In this document: positions 7,541 to 14,180 of the stretch, piece after piece
Numbering within the stretch: the stretch's first letter is position 1
Layout of the letters: each line of letters opens with the position of its first letter
Assembly: GCA_964507105.1 (NCBI GenBank)
Contig: CAZDOR010000007.1
Span: forward strand, 1-36,046
Source: PWPS01 sp964507105
GTDB taxonomy: Bacteria; Patescibacteriota; Minisyncoccia; Minisyncoccales; PWPS01
Reading direction: 5' to 3'
DNA length: 36,046 nucleotides
Notes under the pieces: generated by a model
What the model saw: the letters and a program-made list of their open reading frames with translations, nothing else
Told to the model about the DNA's origin: nothing
The model's database searches: none
Made by a program: the position numbers and the translations under genes

Positions 7541-8017
7541 ATGAGCAAGAAAATTTTAACTTATCCCGACGAACGACTAAAAAAAAGAGCCTCAGAAGTT
7601 AGAGGCGTGGATGAGGTTGGCGAATTAATCGAGCAGATGAAGAAAACGCTAAAGGAAGTGGACGGAGTAGGTCTGGCTGCGCCTCAAGTGGGAATTTCCA
7701 AGCAGGTTTTTGTGGTTAAGGACGGACACGGCTATTACGGTTTCATGAATCCGAAAATAATAGAAAAATCAAAGGAAACGATAACTACCAAGGAAGGGTG
7801 CTTGAGTTTTCCTGAAATGTGGATCGATGTTGAACGACCCAAAAAGATAAAAGTGGAAGCCTTAATGGAAACCGGAGAAAGAATGGTTTTAGAAGCGGAA
7901 GGAACCGGAGCCGTGGTTTTTCAGCATGAAATTGATCATCTTTACGGAAATCTTCTGATAGATAAATTAAGCGGGTTCGAGAGGATAAAAAACGAAATAA
8001 GGTATAAAGCAAAATGA
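7541..8017 (+). CDS. def: Peptide deformylase
   Basis: Peptide deformylase removes the N-formyl group from nascent proteins. All three signature motifs are present: GVGLAAPQ (42-49), EGCLS (85-89, metal-ligand Cys) and HEIDH (129-133, two metal-ligand His and the catalytic Glu). The length is normal at 158 residues. The frame extends upstream through tRNA-Trp, but the ATG at 7541 gives the canonical start MSKKILTYPDERL. Only six bases separate it from the mature tRNA-Trp end, so the processed mRNA would be nearly leaderless. Its stop overlaps the next start (ATGA). Confidence 0.96.
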   Translation: MSKKILTYPDERLKKRASEVRGVDEVGELIEQMKKTLKEVDGVGLAAPQVGISKQVFVVKDGHGYYGFMNPKIIEKSKETITTKEGCLSFPEMWIDVERPKKIKVEALMETGERMVLEAEGTGAVVFQHEIDHLYGNLLIDKLSGFERIKNEIRYKAK

Positions 8018-8646
8018 GTGACCTCGTCGAAAAACTGAAGAAAAAAGGAGCTTTGAATAAAAAGAGCCTTGAAAGGGCTTTTTTAAAAATAAAAAGAAAA
8101 GACTTTTTACCCGAAGATTTGAAAGATTTAGCCAAAGAGGATAGGCCGCTTCCGATAGGGAACAAACAAACCATATCCCAGCCTTCGGTAGTTGCGTTTA
8201 TGCTTGAAAAGCTGGGCCCTGAAAAAGATGATGTCGTTTTGGATATTGGCTTCGGATCCGGATGGACGACTGCGCTTCTTGCAGATATTGTGGGAAAGAA
8301 CGGAAGAATTTTTGCAATTGAAAGAATTAAAGATCTTTATGAGTTTGGAAAAGAAAATGTTGAGAAGTTTGGGTTTGTAAGCGGTGGACGGGTTAGTATG
8401 ATTTTAAAAGACGGATTTAAAGGTCTACCTGAAAGATCTCCTTTCGACAAGATATTAGTGTCGGCAGCCCTGGATTCAGAACCAATTCCAAAAAGCTGGA
8501 TTAATCAATTGAAGGAGGGCGGCATTATGGTTGTACCAGTCAAAAACTCTATTTGCAAGTATGTAAAAAAGGGTAATAGCTTAACAAAGGAAGAGTTTCC
8601 CGGATTTAGATTTGTTCCTTTGGTAAAAGAAGACAATGAGAAGTAA
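8014..8646 (+). CDS. pcm: Protein-L-isoaspartate O-methyltransferase family protein
   Basis: This family uses S-adenosylmethionine to methylate isoaspartyl residues and so starts repair of aged proteins. The 210-residue protein has the Pcm N-terminal helices, the substrate-site region IGNKQTISQPSVVAFMLE (about 48-65), the SAM motif VVLDIGFGSGWTTALLA (about 74-90) and post-motif IFAIERI. The family's AMT segment near 'SAALDSEPIP' fits a methyltransferase strand. The call rests on clear motif order. The normal substrate could differ, since these bacteria carry reduced pathways. It overlaps def by 4 bases and mltG by 11, so it is in the same operon. Confidence 0.85.
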   Translation: MSDLVEKLKKKGALNKKSLERAFLKIKRKDFLPEDLKDLAKEDRPLPIGNKQTISQPSVVAFMLEKLGPEKDDVVLDIGFGSGWTTALLADIVGKNGRIFAIERIKDLYEFGKENVEKFGFVSGGRVSMILKDGFKGLPERSPFDKILVSAALDSEPIPKSWINQLKEGGIMVVPVKNSICKYVKKGNSLTKEEFPGFRFVPLVKEDNEK

Positions 8647-9679
8647 AAAAATATTTACAATCTTTTTTCTAAGTATTATTGCGGGAGTTCTTTTTTCTTT
8701 TACAGCGTCAGTCATAAGGCCAACGTGGAGGATTGATGGAAGTAACACGGTATTTGAGATCGAAAAAGGAAAATCAGTAATAGAAATAGCGGAAAGTTTG
8801 GAAAAAGAGGGAGTAATCGGTTCCCGGTATTCTTTTCTGGGGTTTTTAGTTTTGTCGGGTAAAACGGGGAATATTCAGGCGGGAAATTACAGTCTGGATT
8901 CCGATATGTCGGTTGTGGATATAGTTCATGAGTTTGAAAGTGGAAATGTCTCTACAAATGCAATTACAATAGTGGAGGGCTGGAATTTAAGAGAGATTGC
9001 CAACGTTTTAGAGGCAGAAGGGTTAATTGATCGTAATGATTTTTTCGAGGTAACCGGCCTTTCCAAACCCCAAGCTGTGTTGGAAGAAATAGATCAACCT
9101 GAAAAAGAAAAATTCGACTTCGATATTTTGAATGATTTGGAAAGTGATTCATTGGAAGGGTATTTATTTCCGGACACATACAGATTCACTTCCGAATCAG
9201 AGGAGGAGATAGTCGAAACCATGATTCGAAATTTTGAACTCAGGCTCAAAAGAGCAAATCTTTTTGAAAAAATTAAGAAAAGTGAGTTAACTATGCATGA
9301 AATCATCACAATGGCCTCTTTAATAGAAAAGGAAGTTCCGGATCCGGATGAAATGAGAATGGTTTCGGATATACTCCGGAGAAGGATAGAGGCCGGCATA
9401 CCCCTGCAAGTTGATGCTACGGTAAATTATATAACCGGTAGGCGAGGAATTGATGTAACTATTAATGAAACTAATATTGATTCTCCTTTCAACACTTATC
9501 AAAATTTAGGCCTTCCAAAGGGACCGATTGCCAGTCCGTCAACAAACAGTTTGGAAGCGGTCTTAAATCCCAAGCCCAACGAGTATTGGTATTATTTATC
9601 TAATCCGAAAACAGGAGATACTATATTTAGTAAAAATCATTTAGAGCATGTTCAGGCGAAAAACAAATATTTAAGATAG
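8636..9679 (+). CDS. mltG: Endolytic murein transglycosylase (MltG/YceG family)
   Basis: MltG is a membrane-anchored enzyme that cleaves nascent glycan strands and helps end peptidoglycan chain growth. The 347-residue protein has an N-terminal membrane anchor (about 6-27), a LysM-like region (about 35-110), the EGYLFPDTY motif (174-182), the catalytic segment ASLIEKE (227-233, catalytic Glu predicted at 231), the strand LQVDATVNYI and the family's FNTY..GLP.GPI..P block near the C-terminus. It implies that the cell makes peptidoglycan, in line with ftsI downstream. It starts within the last codons of pcm. Confidence 0.94.
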   Translation: MRSKKIFTIFFLSIIAGVLFSFTASVIRPTWRIDGSNTVFEIEKGKSVIEIAESLEKEGVIGSRYSFLGFLVLSGKTGNIQAGNYSLDSDMSVVDIVHEFESGNVSTNAITIVEGWNLREIANVLEAEGLIDRNDFFEVTGLSKPQAVLEEIDQPEKEKFDFDILNDLESDSLEGYLFPDTYRFTSESEEEIVETMIRNFELRLKRANLFEKIKKSELTMHEIITMASLIEKEVPDPDEMRMVSDILRRRIEAGIPLQVDATVNYITGRRGIDVTINETNIDSPFNTYQNLGLPKGPIASPSTNSLEAVLNPKPNEYWYYLSNPKTGDTIFSKNHLEHVQAKNKYLR

Positions 9680-9682
9680 TAT

Positions 9683-10201
9683 ATGAAGTTAGCTTATATA
9701 ATAGCTTATAAAAATTTTCGTGATGAGGAATATTTTATTCCCAAAGAAATTTTGGAGGAAGTGGGAATAGAAGTTAAAGCTTTTTCGAATAAGGAAGGAG
9801 TGGCTATGGGTTCTGAAGGCGGTAACGTAGAGGTGAGAAGCATCGAGAATATAGATGTTGATGATTACGAGGGAGCGGTTTTAGCCGGTGGACGGGGTGC
9901 TGTAAAATACCTTGATAATGATGAAATTTATAGTTTAATTAATGAATTCAATCAAAGGGGAAAGCTTGTGTCGGCAATTTGCATTAGTCCGATTATTTTG
10001 GCTAAGGCGGGACTTCTCAAAGGCAAGAAAGCTACAGTATGGTCTTCAGGAATGGACAAGTCATCCATACGTACACTAAAAAGGGAAGATGTTCAGTATA
10101 TGGATGAGCCCGTGGTTTCTGATGGGCGAATAATTACTGCTAATGGACCGGAAGCGGCTAAAAAGTTTGGTGTAGAGATAGTCGGTCACCTGAAGTCTTG
10201 A
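9683..10201 (+). CDS. DJ-1/PfpI family protein
   Basis: The 172-residue protein has the DJ-1/PfpI alpha-beta fold: an N-terminal strand MKLAYIIAY, a conserved Glu/Asp-rich region, VLAGGRGAVKYL (about 66-77) and the nucleophile elbow SAICISPIILAKAGLLKGKKAT with Cys100. Pfp-type proteases and YhbO have Cys-His at the elbow, but here the residue after Cys is Ile, so peptidase activity is unlikely. A chaperone, glyoxalase or deglycase-like role is possible but unproven. It starts 3 bases after mltG. Its stop codon lies inside the -35 of the rplJ promoter. Confidence 0.85.
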   Translation: MKLAYIIAYKNFRDEEYFIPKEILEEVGIEVKAFSNKEGVAMGSEGGNVEVRSIENIDVDDYEGAVLAGGRGAVKYLDNDEIYSLINEFNQRGKLVSAICISPIILAKAGLLKGKKATVWSSGMDKSSIRTLKREDVQYMDEPVVSDGRIITANGPEAAKKFGVEIVGHLKS

Positions 10202-10225
10202 CATAAGACATGAAAAGACTATAAT
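10198..10225 (+). promoter_or_regulatory. Perfect-consensus promoter of rplJ-rplL
   Basis: TTGACA at 10198-10203 and TATAAT at 10220-10225 with a 16-base spacer. The -35 overlaps the stop codon of the DJ-1 gene. The predicted start is near 10232. Confidence 0.88.
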
Positions 10226-10250
10226 AATTTCAGTCAATTAAATATTAAAT

Positions 10251-10331
10251 CCGCAGACAGTAGGCGTCCTCCGGACTTAATTTCCTACCGAGGAGTGTTA
10301 GTCTACCGGTCTGCGTTAATGCAGATTTTTT
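10251..10331 (+). ncRNA. L10-type ribosomal protein leader with an attenuator hairpin
   Basis: The leader lies between the promoter and rplJ. CGCAGAC (10252-10258) pairs with GTCTGCG (10309-10315), closing a structured domain that contains GTAGG/CCTAC (10260-10264 with 10284-10288) and GTCC/GGAC (10266-10269 with 10273-10276). The position and multi-stem shape match the L10 leader, where L10(L12)4 binds its own mRNA. TCTGCG (10310-10315) can instead pair with TGCAGA (10320-10325), followed by six T, forming an intrinsic terminator. The two pairings are mutually exclusive. The family assignment is by position and shape, not by a covariance search. Confidence 0.7.
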
Positions 10332-10335
10332 AATT

Positions 10336-10854
10336 ATGGCTTTAACCAGAGAAAAAAAAGAAGAAATAGTAGATGACATTCGCCAAAAAGTTTCGGAAAA
10401 GACGGTGGTTTATTTTGTAAATTACAAAGGAATGAAGGCCAGACAGATTGATGAACTTCGAAACGAACTTAAAGAAAACGATGCGAACGTTATGGTCGTC
10501 AAAAAAACCTTGGCTAAAATAGCATTTGAAAAAGAAGGAATCGAATTTGATCCACAAGATCTTGATGGTGAATTGGCTTTTGTATTTGGTTTCGGGAATA
10601 TTATCGCTCCAGCCAAGGTGATCAGCAATTTTTCCAAGAATTATAAGATAGAAATTTTAGGGGCTCTTCTCAATGAAGATATTTTGAAAGCAGAAAAAGT
10701 ACAGAAAATGGCTGATTTACCCGGAAAAGAGCAATTAAGAGCACAGCTTGTTTCCACAATTGCAGCCCCACTTACAGGTTTCGTTGGAGTATTGGAAGGC
10801 AACATCAAAGGTCTTTTAACCGTGCTTAAAAAAGAGTCGGAAAAAAATAATTAA
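10336..10854 (+). CDS. rplJ: 50S ribosomal protein L10
   Basis: L10 anchors L7/L12 dimers to the ribosome stalk and usually binds its own leader RNA. The 172-residue sequence shows the typical MALTREKKEEIVDDIRQK start, VVYFVNYKGM, the KNTL-like segment (here VVKKTLAKIAF, about 53-63) and the C-terminal helix that carries L12 (LEGNIKGLLTVLKKESEK). The length is normal. There is no Shine-Dalgarno, and the start codon lies just after the leader's T tract. rplL follows after 61 bases. Confidence 0.96.
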   Translation: MALTREKKEEIVDDIRQKVSEKTVVYFVNYKGMKARQIDELRNELKENDANVMVVKKTLAKIAFEKEGIEFDPQDLDGELAFVFGFGNIIAPAKVISNFSKNYKIEILGALLNEDILKAEKVQKMADLPGKEQLRAQLVSTIAAPLTGFVGVLEGNIKGLLTVLKKESEKNN

Positions 10855-10915
10855 TTAATTAATTAAGTAAGTAAGCTTTGAACTCTTCAGGAGGTAAGAA
10901 GCTTAAACAAAAAAG
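10855..10915 (+). promoter_or_regulatory. rplJ-rplL intergenic region with Shine-Dalgarno in a hairpin loop
   Basis: A TTAA/TAAG-type short tandem repeat follows rplJ. AGGAGGT lies at 10889-10895, 20 bases before the rplL ATG, much farther than usual. TAAGCTT (10872-10878) and AAGCTTA (10899-10905) can form a 7-bp stem with the AGGAGGT in its loop. An in-frame stop at 10904-10906 rules out an earlier rplL start. Confidence 0.5.
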
Positions 10916-11368
10916 ATGGCTAAAAAAGGCGAAGAAAAAAAAGAGAAAAAGAAAGAGGAGAAAACCGAAGAGGTCGAAGTTCCCGAAAAATTTGAGGATC
11001 TTGTTGAAGAAATTGAAAATCTTTCCGTGATGGAGCTTTCCGAGTTAGTTTCCATTTTAGAAGACAAATTTGGAGTATCCGCCGCCGCTCCGGCTGTAGC
11101 TGCCGCTCCCGCCTCGGGCGGAAACGGAGAAGATGAAGAAGAAGAGAAGAGTAATTATGATGTGGAACTTCAAGGAATCGGTCAAAAGAAGATAGAAGTT
11201 ATCAAAGCAGTCAGAGACATTACCGGAAAAGGGCTTAAGGACGCCAAGGGATTGGTTGATGAAGCTGCTGATTCTCCACAAACTATCAAGGAAGAAGTTC
11301 CGAAGGAAAAAGCGGAAGAAATGAAAGAGAAGTTAGAGGAAGCGGGTGCCGAAGTCGAATTGAAATAA
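10916..11368 (+). CDS. rplL: 50S ribosomal protein L7/L12 with a charged N-terminal extension
   Basis: L7/L12 forms the flexible stalk that recruits translation GTPases. The N-terminal dimerisation region (about 26-52), an Ala/Pro-rich hinge (about 55-70) and the C-terminal domain (YDVELQGIGQKKIEVIKAVR...GLGLK-like GKGLKDAKGLVDEA) are all clear. At 150 residues it is about 30 longer than usual. The excess is a Lys/Glu-rich N-terminal tail (residues 2-24) and an acidic insert after the hinge. It ends 4 bases from the convergent gene, and its terminator lies inside that gene's 3' end. Confidence 0.95.
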   Translation: MAKKGEEKKEKKKEEKTEEVEVPEKFEDLVEEIENLSVMELSELVSILEDKFGVSAAAPAVAAAPASGGNGEDEEEEKSNYDVELQGIGQKKIEVIKAVRDITGKGLKDAKGLVDEAADSPQTIKEEVPKEKAEEMKEKLEEAGAEVELK

Positions 11369-11372
11369 ATAT

Positions 11373-13586
11373 TCAGTTCAAATCGATATCCACTGAATAT
11401 ACCTTCTGATTATTCAGAAGGTATATTTTTTTATTTTGAGATATTGCAAAGTCCTTCAAGTTTTCCAAGTCGGGAAAAAGTAATTGTTTAATCAATTCTC
11501 CCTCTTTTGAAAATAATATGATTCTGCTATTTTTCTTGTCGAGAAGGTACAGTGGCATCCCCGATTCCGTTTTTATTTGATTGAAATTCAGATCGAAGGG
11601 GTATATGTCCGGCTTTTCTATTAAACTATCTGAAACAGGCCCGCTTTCTTTGTATTGCCAAATTATATTATCTTCCTTGAGTAACCACAATGAGTTATGA
11701 TCGGTGCAAAAAGAAATAATTTTCCCCGGTTTTCTATCAATTAGCCAGTTGCTCGGATTGTTGAGAGCTTCCCGGTTGTACTCTATTATTCTATTTTTTT
11801 CTTTGTCTAAGAAATATATATTTTTTCCGTAAGAATCAATTTTGTTATATGTATAATTTTCTCCGGGCTTTTCTAATGATTCGGCTCTCAACCCATTTTC
11901 TCTCGTTAATAATTTATCGGGCCTACTAAAAAATACAGGATTTTCATTCTTGGCTGTAATCGAATTGATTCCGCCTTGATCCAAATCAGTTTGCATGATC
12001 AAGCTTTCATTTGTTTTTGGGTTGTATCTTTCGACATCCGGAAGCAGTGGATTGTAGACCATTATCTCGTTATTTACAACTTCAATTTTTGCCGGAGTGA
12101 TTTCACTCGGTTCGAAAATTAATTTCGGATCATTAATGATTACCGTTTTACTTTTTTCCAGTAGTATTTCGGAAATTTCGGTTTTAACTTCTTCTATTTC
12201 GCTTTTTAAAGATGGATCCAAACCCTCTAAGTCTTCCAGTTTTCTATAATTTTCTTTAAGATTATGAAAAGTCGTTTCGTTTGTTGGCTCTATCGATCCT
12301 TTTATTTCCGATAATAGAGCGGTTCCGTGTTCCATTTTCCTTATTTTTTGTCTATGGGCAGTGTAAGAACCCAATACTATAATGATCAAAAGTAAGGCAA
12401 TTAGGTGCAATTTTTGCTTTCCCGTCTTAGTTTTCGGAGGGAAAGGGGTTTTATTTTCGGGAAGTAGCTCTTTTATCCTTTTCCAAAAAGCTGTTATTTT
12501 TCTTCCGATGCTTTCTTTTTTTTCATTTAAATTATTTAATATTTTTTTACTTTCCGTTTTGTTTTTTAATTTTATCGGTTTTGTTTTTTTGTCTTTTTCT
12601 TTGATTCGTTTTTCCGATTCGTCATCGATTTTATAATCCTTCTTTACATTATTTAATTTTGTTTTTATTTTTTTGACGATTTTCTTTCTTGCCTTCTCTA
12701 TATTTTTATTGAAAAGGAAGGTGATTTCCTTTATTTTATCTTTCAAAAACAAGAAAGCCTCTCCCGTTTTTATTTTTATGGTTTTTATTAAGGGTATTGT
12801 ATTTTCAATCAAAGCCCGGAGTCCGGAAATGGTAACTTCTTTCAATTTTTTTAAAATTAAAATTGCTACTTGTTTCAATTCATTAACAAATTTCAAAAAA
12901 GTTTTTTTAAATGAAAAAGATTTTTTCTTGACTATTTTTTTCGGTTCGGAAGAAGTTTTCGAAGAAAAGTCGATTAAAATGGAGATTCCGGGTTCACTCG
13001 GAAACTTTTCCTTTTGAATTCGAGATATTTTTTCCAGCTGATTTTCAGTTATGGATTCTGACTCAAAAAGAAGCTTTAATATTCCGTGATTGCCGAATTC
13101 AGTGTGAATATTTTTGCTTGTGACCAAGAGAATATCTCCCTTTTTTGTTTTTCCCGTAACCACGCTGTTGAAAAAAGCGGATTCGTTTCTATCCTTTTCT
13201 CCAATTTCGGTTATTTTGTTGTTTCGAAGAAGGAGAACCTTTAAATTTCCTATGGAACTGAAATAAAGCTCTCTTTCTTTTATGGAAGCTATCGTTATGT
13301 GCATTTTGCCTTTATTTTTTTCATCGAGAAATTCGTTTGCTTTTTCAAGAGCTGCTTTAAATGCTTCTTCTTGATTGCGGGTGGGGAGAGAGTGGTATAC
13401 CCCTTTCACCTTATGCGCTAAATTATTTAGAAAAGTTTTATCCTTTGGGTTTTCTTTTTTAAAATCACCGCCTATAACCAAGGTTCCCAACCTCTTTTCA
13501 TATACGTCTTTGGGATGATAACTGAAAGTGTCAATTAGCCTTCCTTCTTTGTTTTTCGGATTGAATTGTAGTTCGAATATTTTCAT
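11373..13586 (-). CDS. Membrane protein with PP2C-like N-terminal domain and probable beta-propeller
   Basis: The 737-residue protein has an N-terminal segment (about 1-210) resembling a degenerate PP2C Ser/Thr phosphatase: 'ITIASIKERELYFSSIGNLKVLLLRNNKITEI' matches the PP2C GDS-strand region (GN instead of GDS) and 'KGDILLVTS' matches the DGL strand region. The Asp metal ligands of true PP2C enzymes are not evident. A Lys-rich amphipathic region follows (215-390), then one membrane helix (about 393-409), a short coiled coil (440-475) and repeated strands such as IYFLDKEKNRIIEYN, LYLLDKKNSRIILFS and IYLLNNQKVYSVD (585-735) that suggest an NHL-like beta-propeller. It may be a sensor that couples both sides of the membrane. 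The function is unknown. It is transcribed towards rplL. Confidence 0.75.
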   Translation of the reverse strand: MKIFELQFNPKNKEGRLIDTFSYHPKDVYEKRLGTLVIGGDFKKENPKDKTFLNNLAHKVKGVYHSLPTRNQEEAFKAALEKANEFLDEKNKGKMHITIASIKERELYFSSIGNLKVLLLRNNKITEIGEKDRNESAFFNSVVTGKTKKGDILLVTSKNIHTEFGNHGILKLLFESESITENQLEKISRIQKEKFPSEPGISILIDFSSKTSSEPKKIVKKKSFSFKKTFLKFVNELKQVAILILKKLKEVTISGLRALIENTIPLIKTIKIKTGEAFLFLKDKIKEITFLFNKNIEKARKKIVKKIKTKLNNVKKDYKIDDESEKRIKEKDKKTKPIKLKNKTESKKILNNLNEKKESIGRKITAFWKRIKELLPENKTPFPPKTKTGKQKLHLIALLLIIIVLGSYTAHRQKIRKMEHGTALLSEIKGSIEPTNETTFHNLKENYRKLEDLEGLDPSLKSEIEEVKTEISEILLEKSKTVIINDPKLIFEPSEITPAKIEVVNNEIMVYNPLLPDVERYNPKTNESLIMQTDLDQGGINSITAKNENPVFFSRPDKLLTRENGLRAESLEKPGENYTYNKIDSYGKNIYFLDKEKNRIIEYNREALNNPSNWLIDRKPGKIISFCTDHNSLWLLKEDNIIWQYKESGPVSDSLIEKPDIYPFDLNFNQIKTESGMPLYLLDKKNSRIILFSKEGELIKQLLFPDLENLKDFAISQNKKIYLLNNQKVYSVDIDLN
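11397..11432 (+). terminator. Intrinsic terminator of rplJ-rplL, inside the convergent gene
   Basis: A perfect 13-bp stem (11397-11409 with 11414-11426, loop TTAT) is followed by T 11427-11432. It lies within the last codons of the minus-strand PP2C-like gene, so these bases both code and terminate. On the minus strand the hairpin lies before that gene's stop and could also affect that gene's transcript. Confidence 0.85.
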
Positions 13587-13596
13587 AATCGTCTTT

Positions 13597-13625
13597 ATTA
13601 TAAAGAGTTTTTTATTTCAAGGCAA
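13597..13625 (-). promoter_or_regulatory. Possible promoter of the PP2C-like gene
   Basis: Reading the minus strand, TTGCCT (13625-13620) and TATAAT (13602-13597) are 17 bases apart. The -10 is 10 bases before the ATG at 13586, so the mRNA would have only a few leader bases. Confidence 0.45.
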
Positions 13626-13647
13626 ATTAAAAATTACGATTTTAGGC

Positions 13648-13675
13648 TTGATTTTTATAAAAAAATAATTATAAT
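13648..13675 (+). promoter_or_regulatory. Promoter of hsp20
   Basis: TTGATT at 13648-13653 and TATAAT at 13670-13675 with a 16-base spacer. No CIRCE (HrcA operator) repeat is seen between it and the gene. Confidence 0.72.
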
Positions 13676-13719
13676 TATTAGTAGAAAGGTCGGAAGAAAA
13701 CCAACCAATTAAAAGGCTT

Positions 13720-14139
13720 ATGGCATTAATTCCATATGAACCTTTCAAAAATATAGAAAGATTTTTTGAAGATGACGATGAGTGGTTTTTGCCGGTAACT
13801 CGCAAAGATAATGCTCCGGAAATGGATGTTTATGAGACTGAAAGCGATATAATTGCGGAGGTCAGCATTCCCGGAATGGATAAGGATGATTTAAGTGTAA
13901 GTATTGATGAAGGTGTTTTATGTGTAAGAGGCGATAAGAAAGAGGAAAAAGAAGAAGAGGTAGAAGAGAAAGGATATTACAGAAAGGAAATAAGAAAAGG
14001 GTCTTTTGAAAGAATGGTAAGACTTCCGTCTAATATAGATACGGAAAGTGTAAAAGCGAACTATGAAAATGGAATATTGAAAGTTGAAATACCCAAAGTT
14101 GATGAGGTCGAAAGAGGTAAAGAGATTGAAATTGAGTAA
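13720..14139 (+). CDS. Small heat shock protein (Hsp20/alpha-crystallin)
   Basis: Hsp20 proteins are ATP-independent chaperones that hold unfolding proteins. The 139-residue protein has an N-terminal segment with PFKNIERFFED, an alpha-crystallin domain (about 28-125: PEMDVYETESDIIAEVSIPGM, LCVRGDKKEE, GYYRKEIRKGSFERMVRLP) and the C-terminal motif ENGILKVEIPK. AAAAGG at 13711-13716 sits 4 bases before the start. It has its own promoter and terminator, so it is a single-gene unit. Confidence 0.95.
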   Translation: MALIPYEPFKNIERFFEDDDEWFLPVTRKDNAPEMDVYETESDIIAEVSIPGMDKDDLSVSIDEGVLCVRGDKKEEKEEEVEEKGYYRKEIRKGSFERMVRLPSNIDTESVKANYENGILKVEIPKVDEVERGKEIEIE

Positions 14140-14147
14140 TTCATCTT

Positions 14148-14173
14148 AAACCTCCCTTTCCGGGAGGTTTTTT
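14148..14173 (+). terminator. Intrinsic terminator after hsp20
   Basis: A 9-bp stem AAACCTCCC (14148-14156) with GGGAGGTTT (14162-14170), loop TTTCC, then a T-rich tail. The next gene starts 8 bases after the T tail, so it must depend on read-through or an unseen promoter. Confidence 0.85.
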
Positions 14174-14180
14174 ATTTTAA

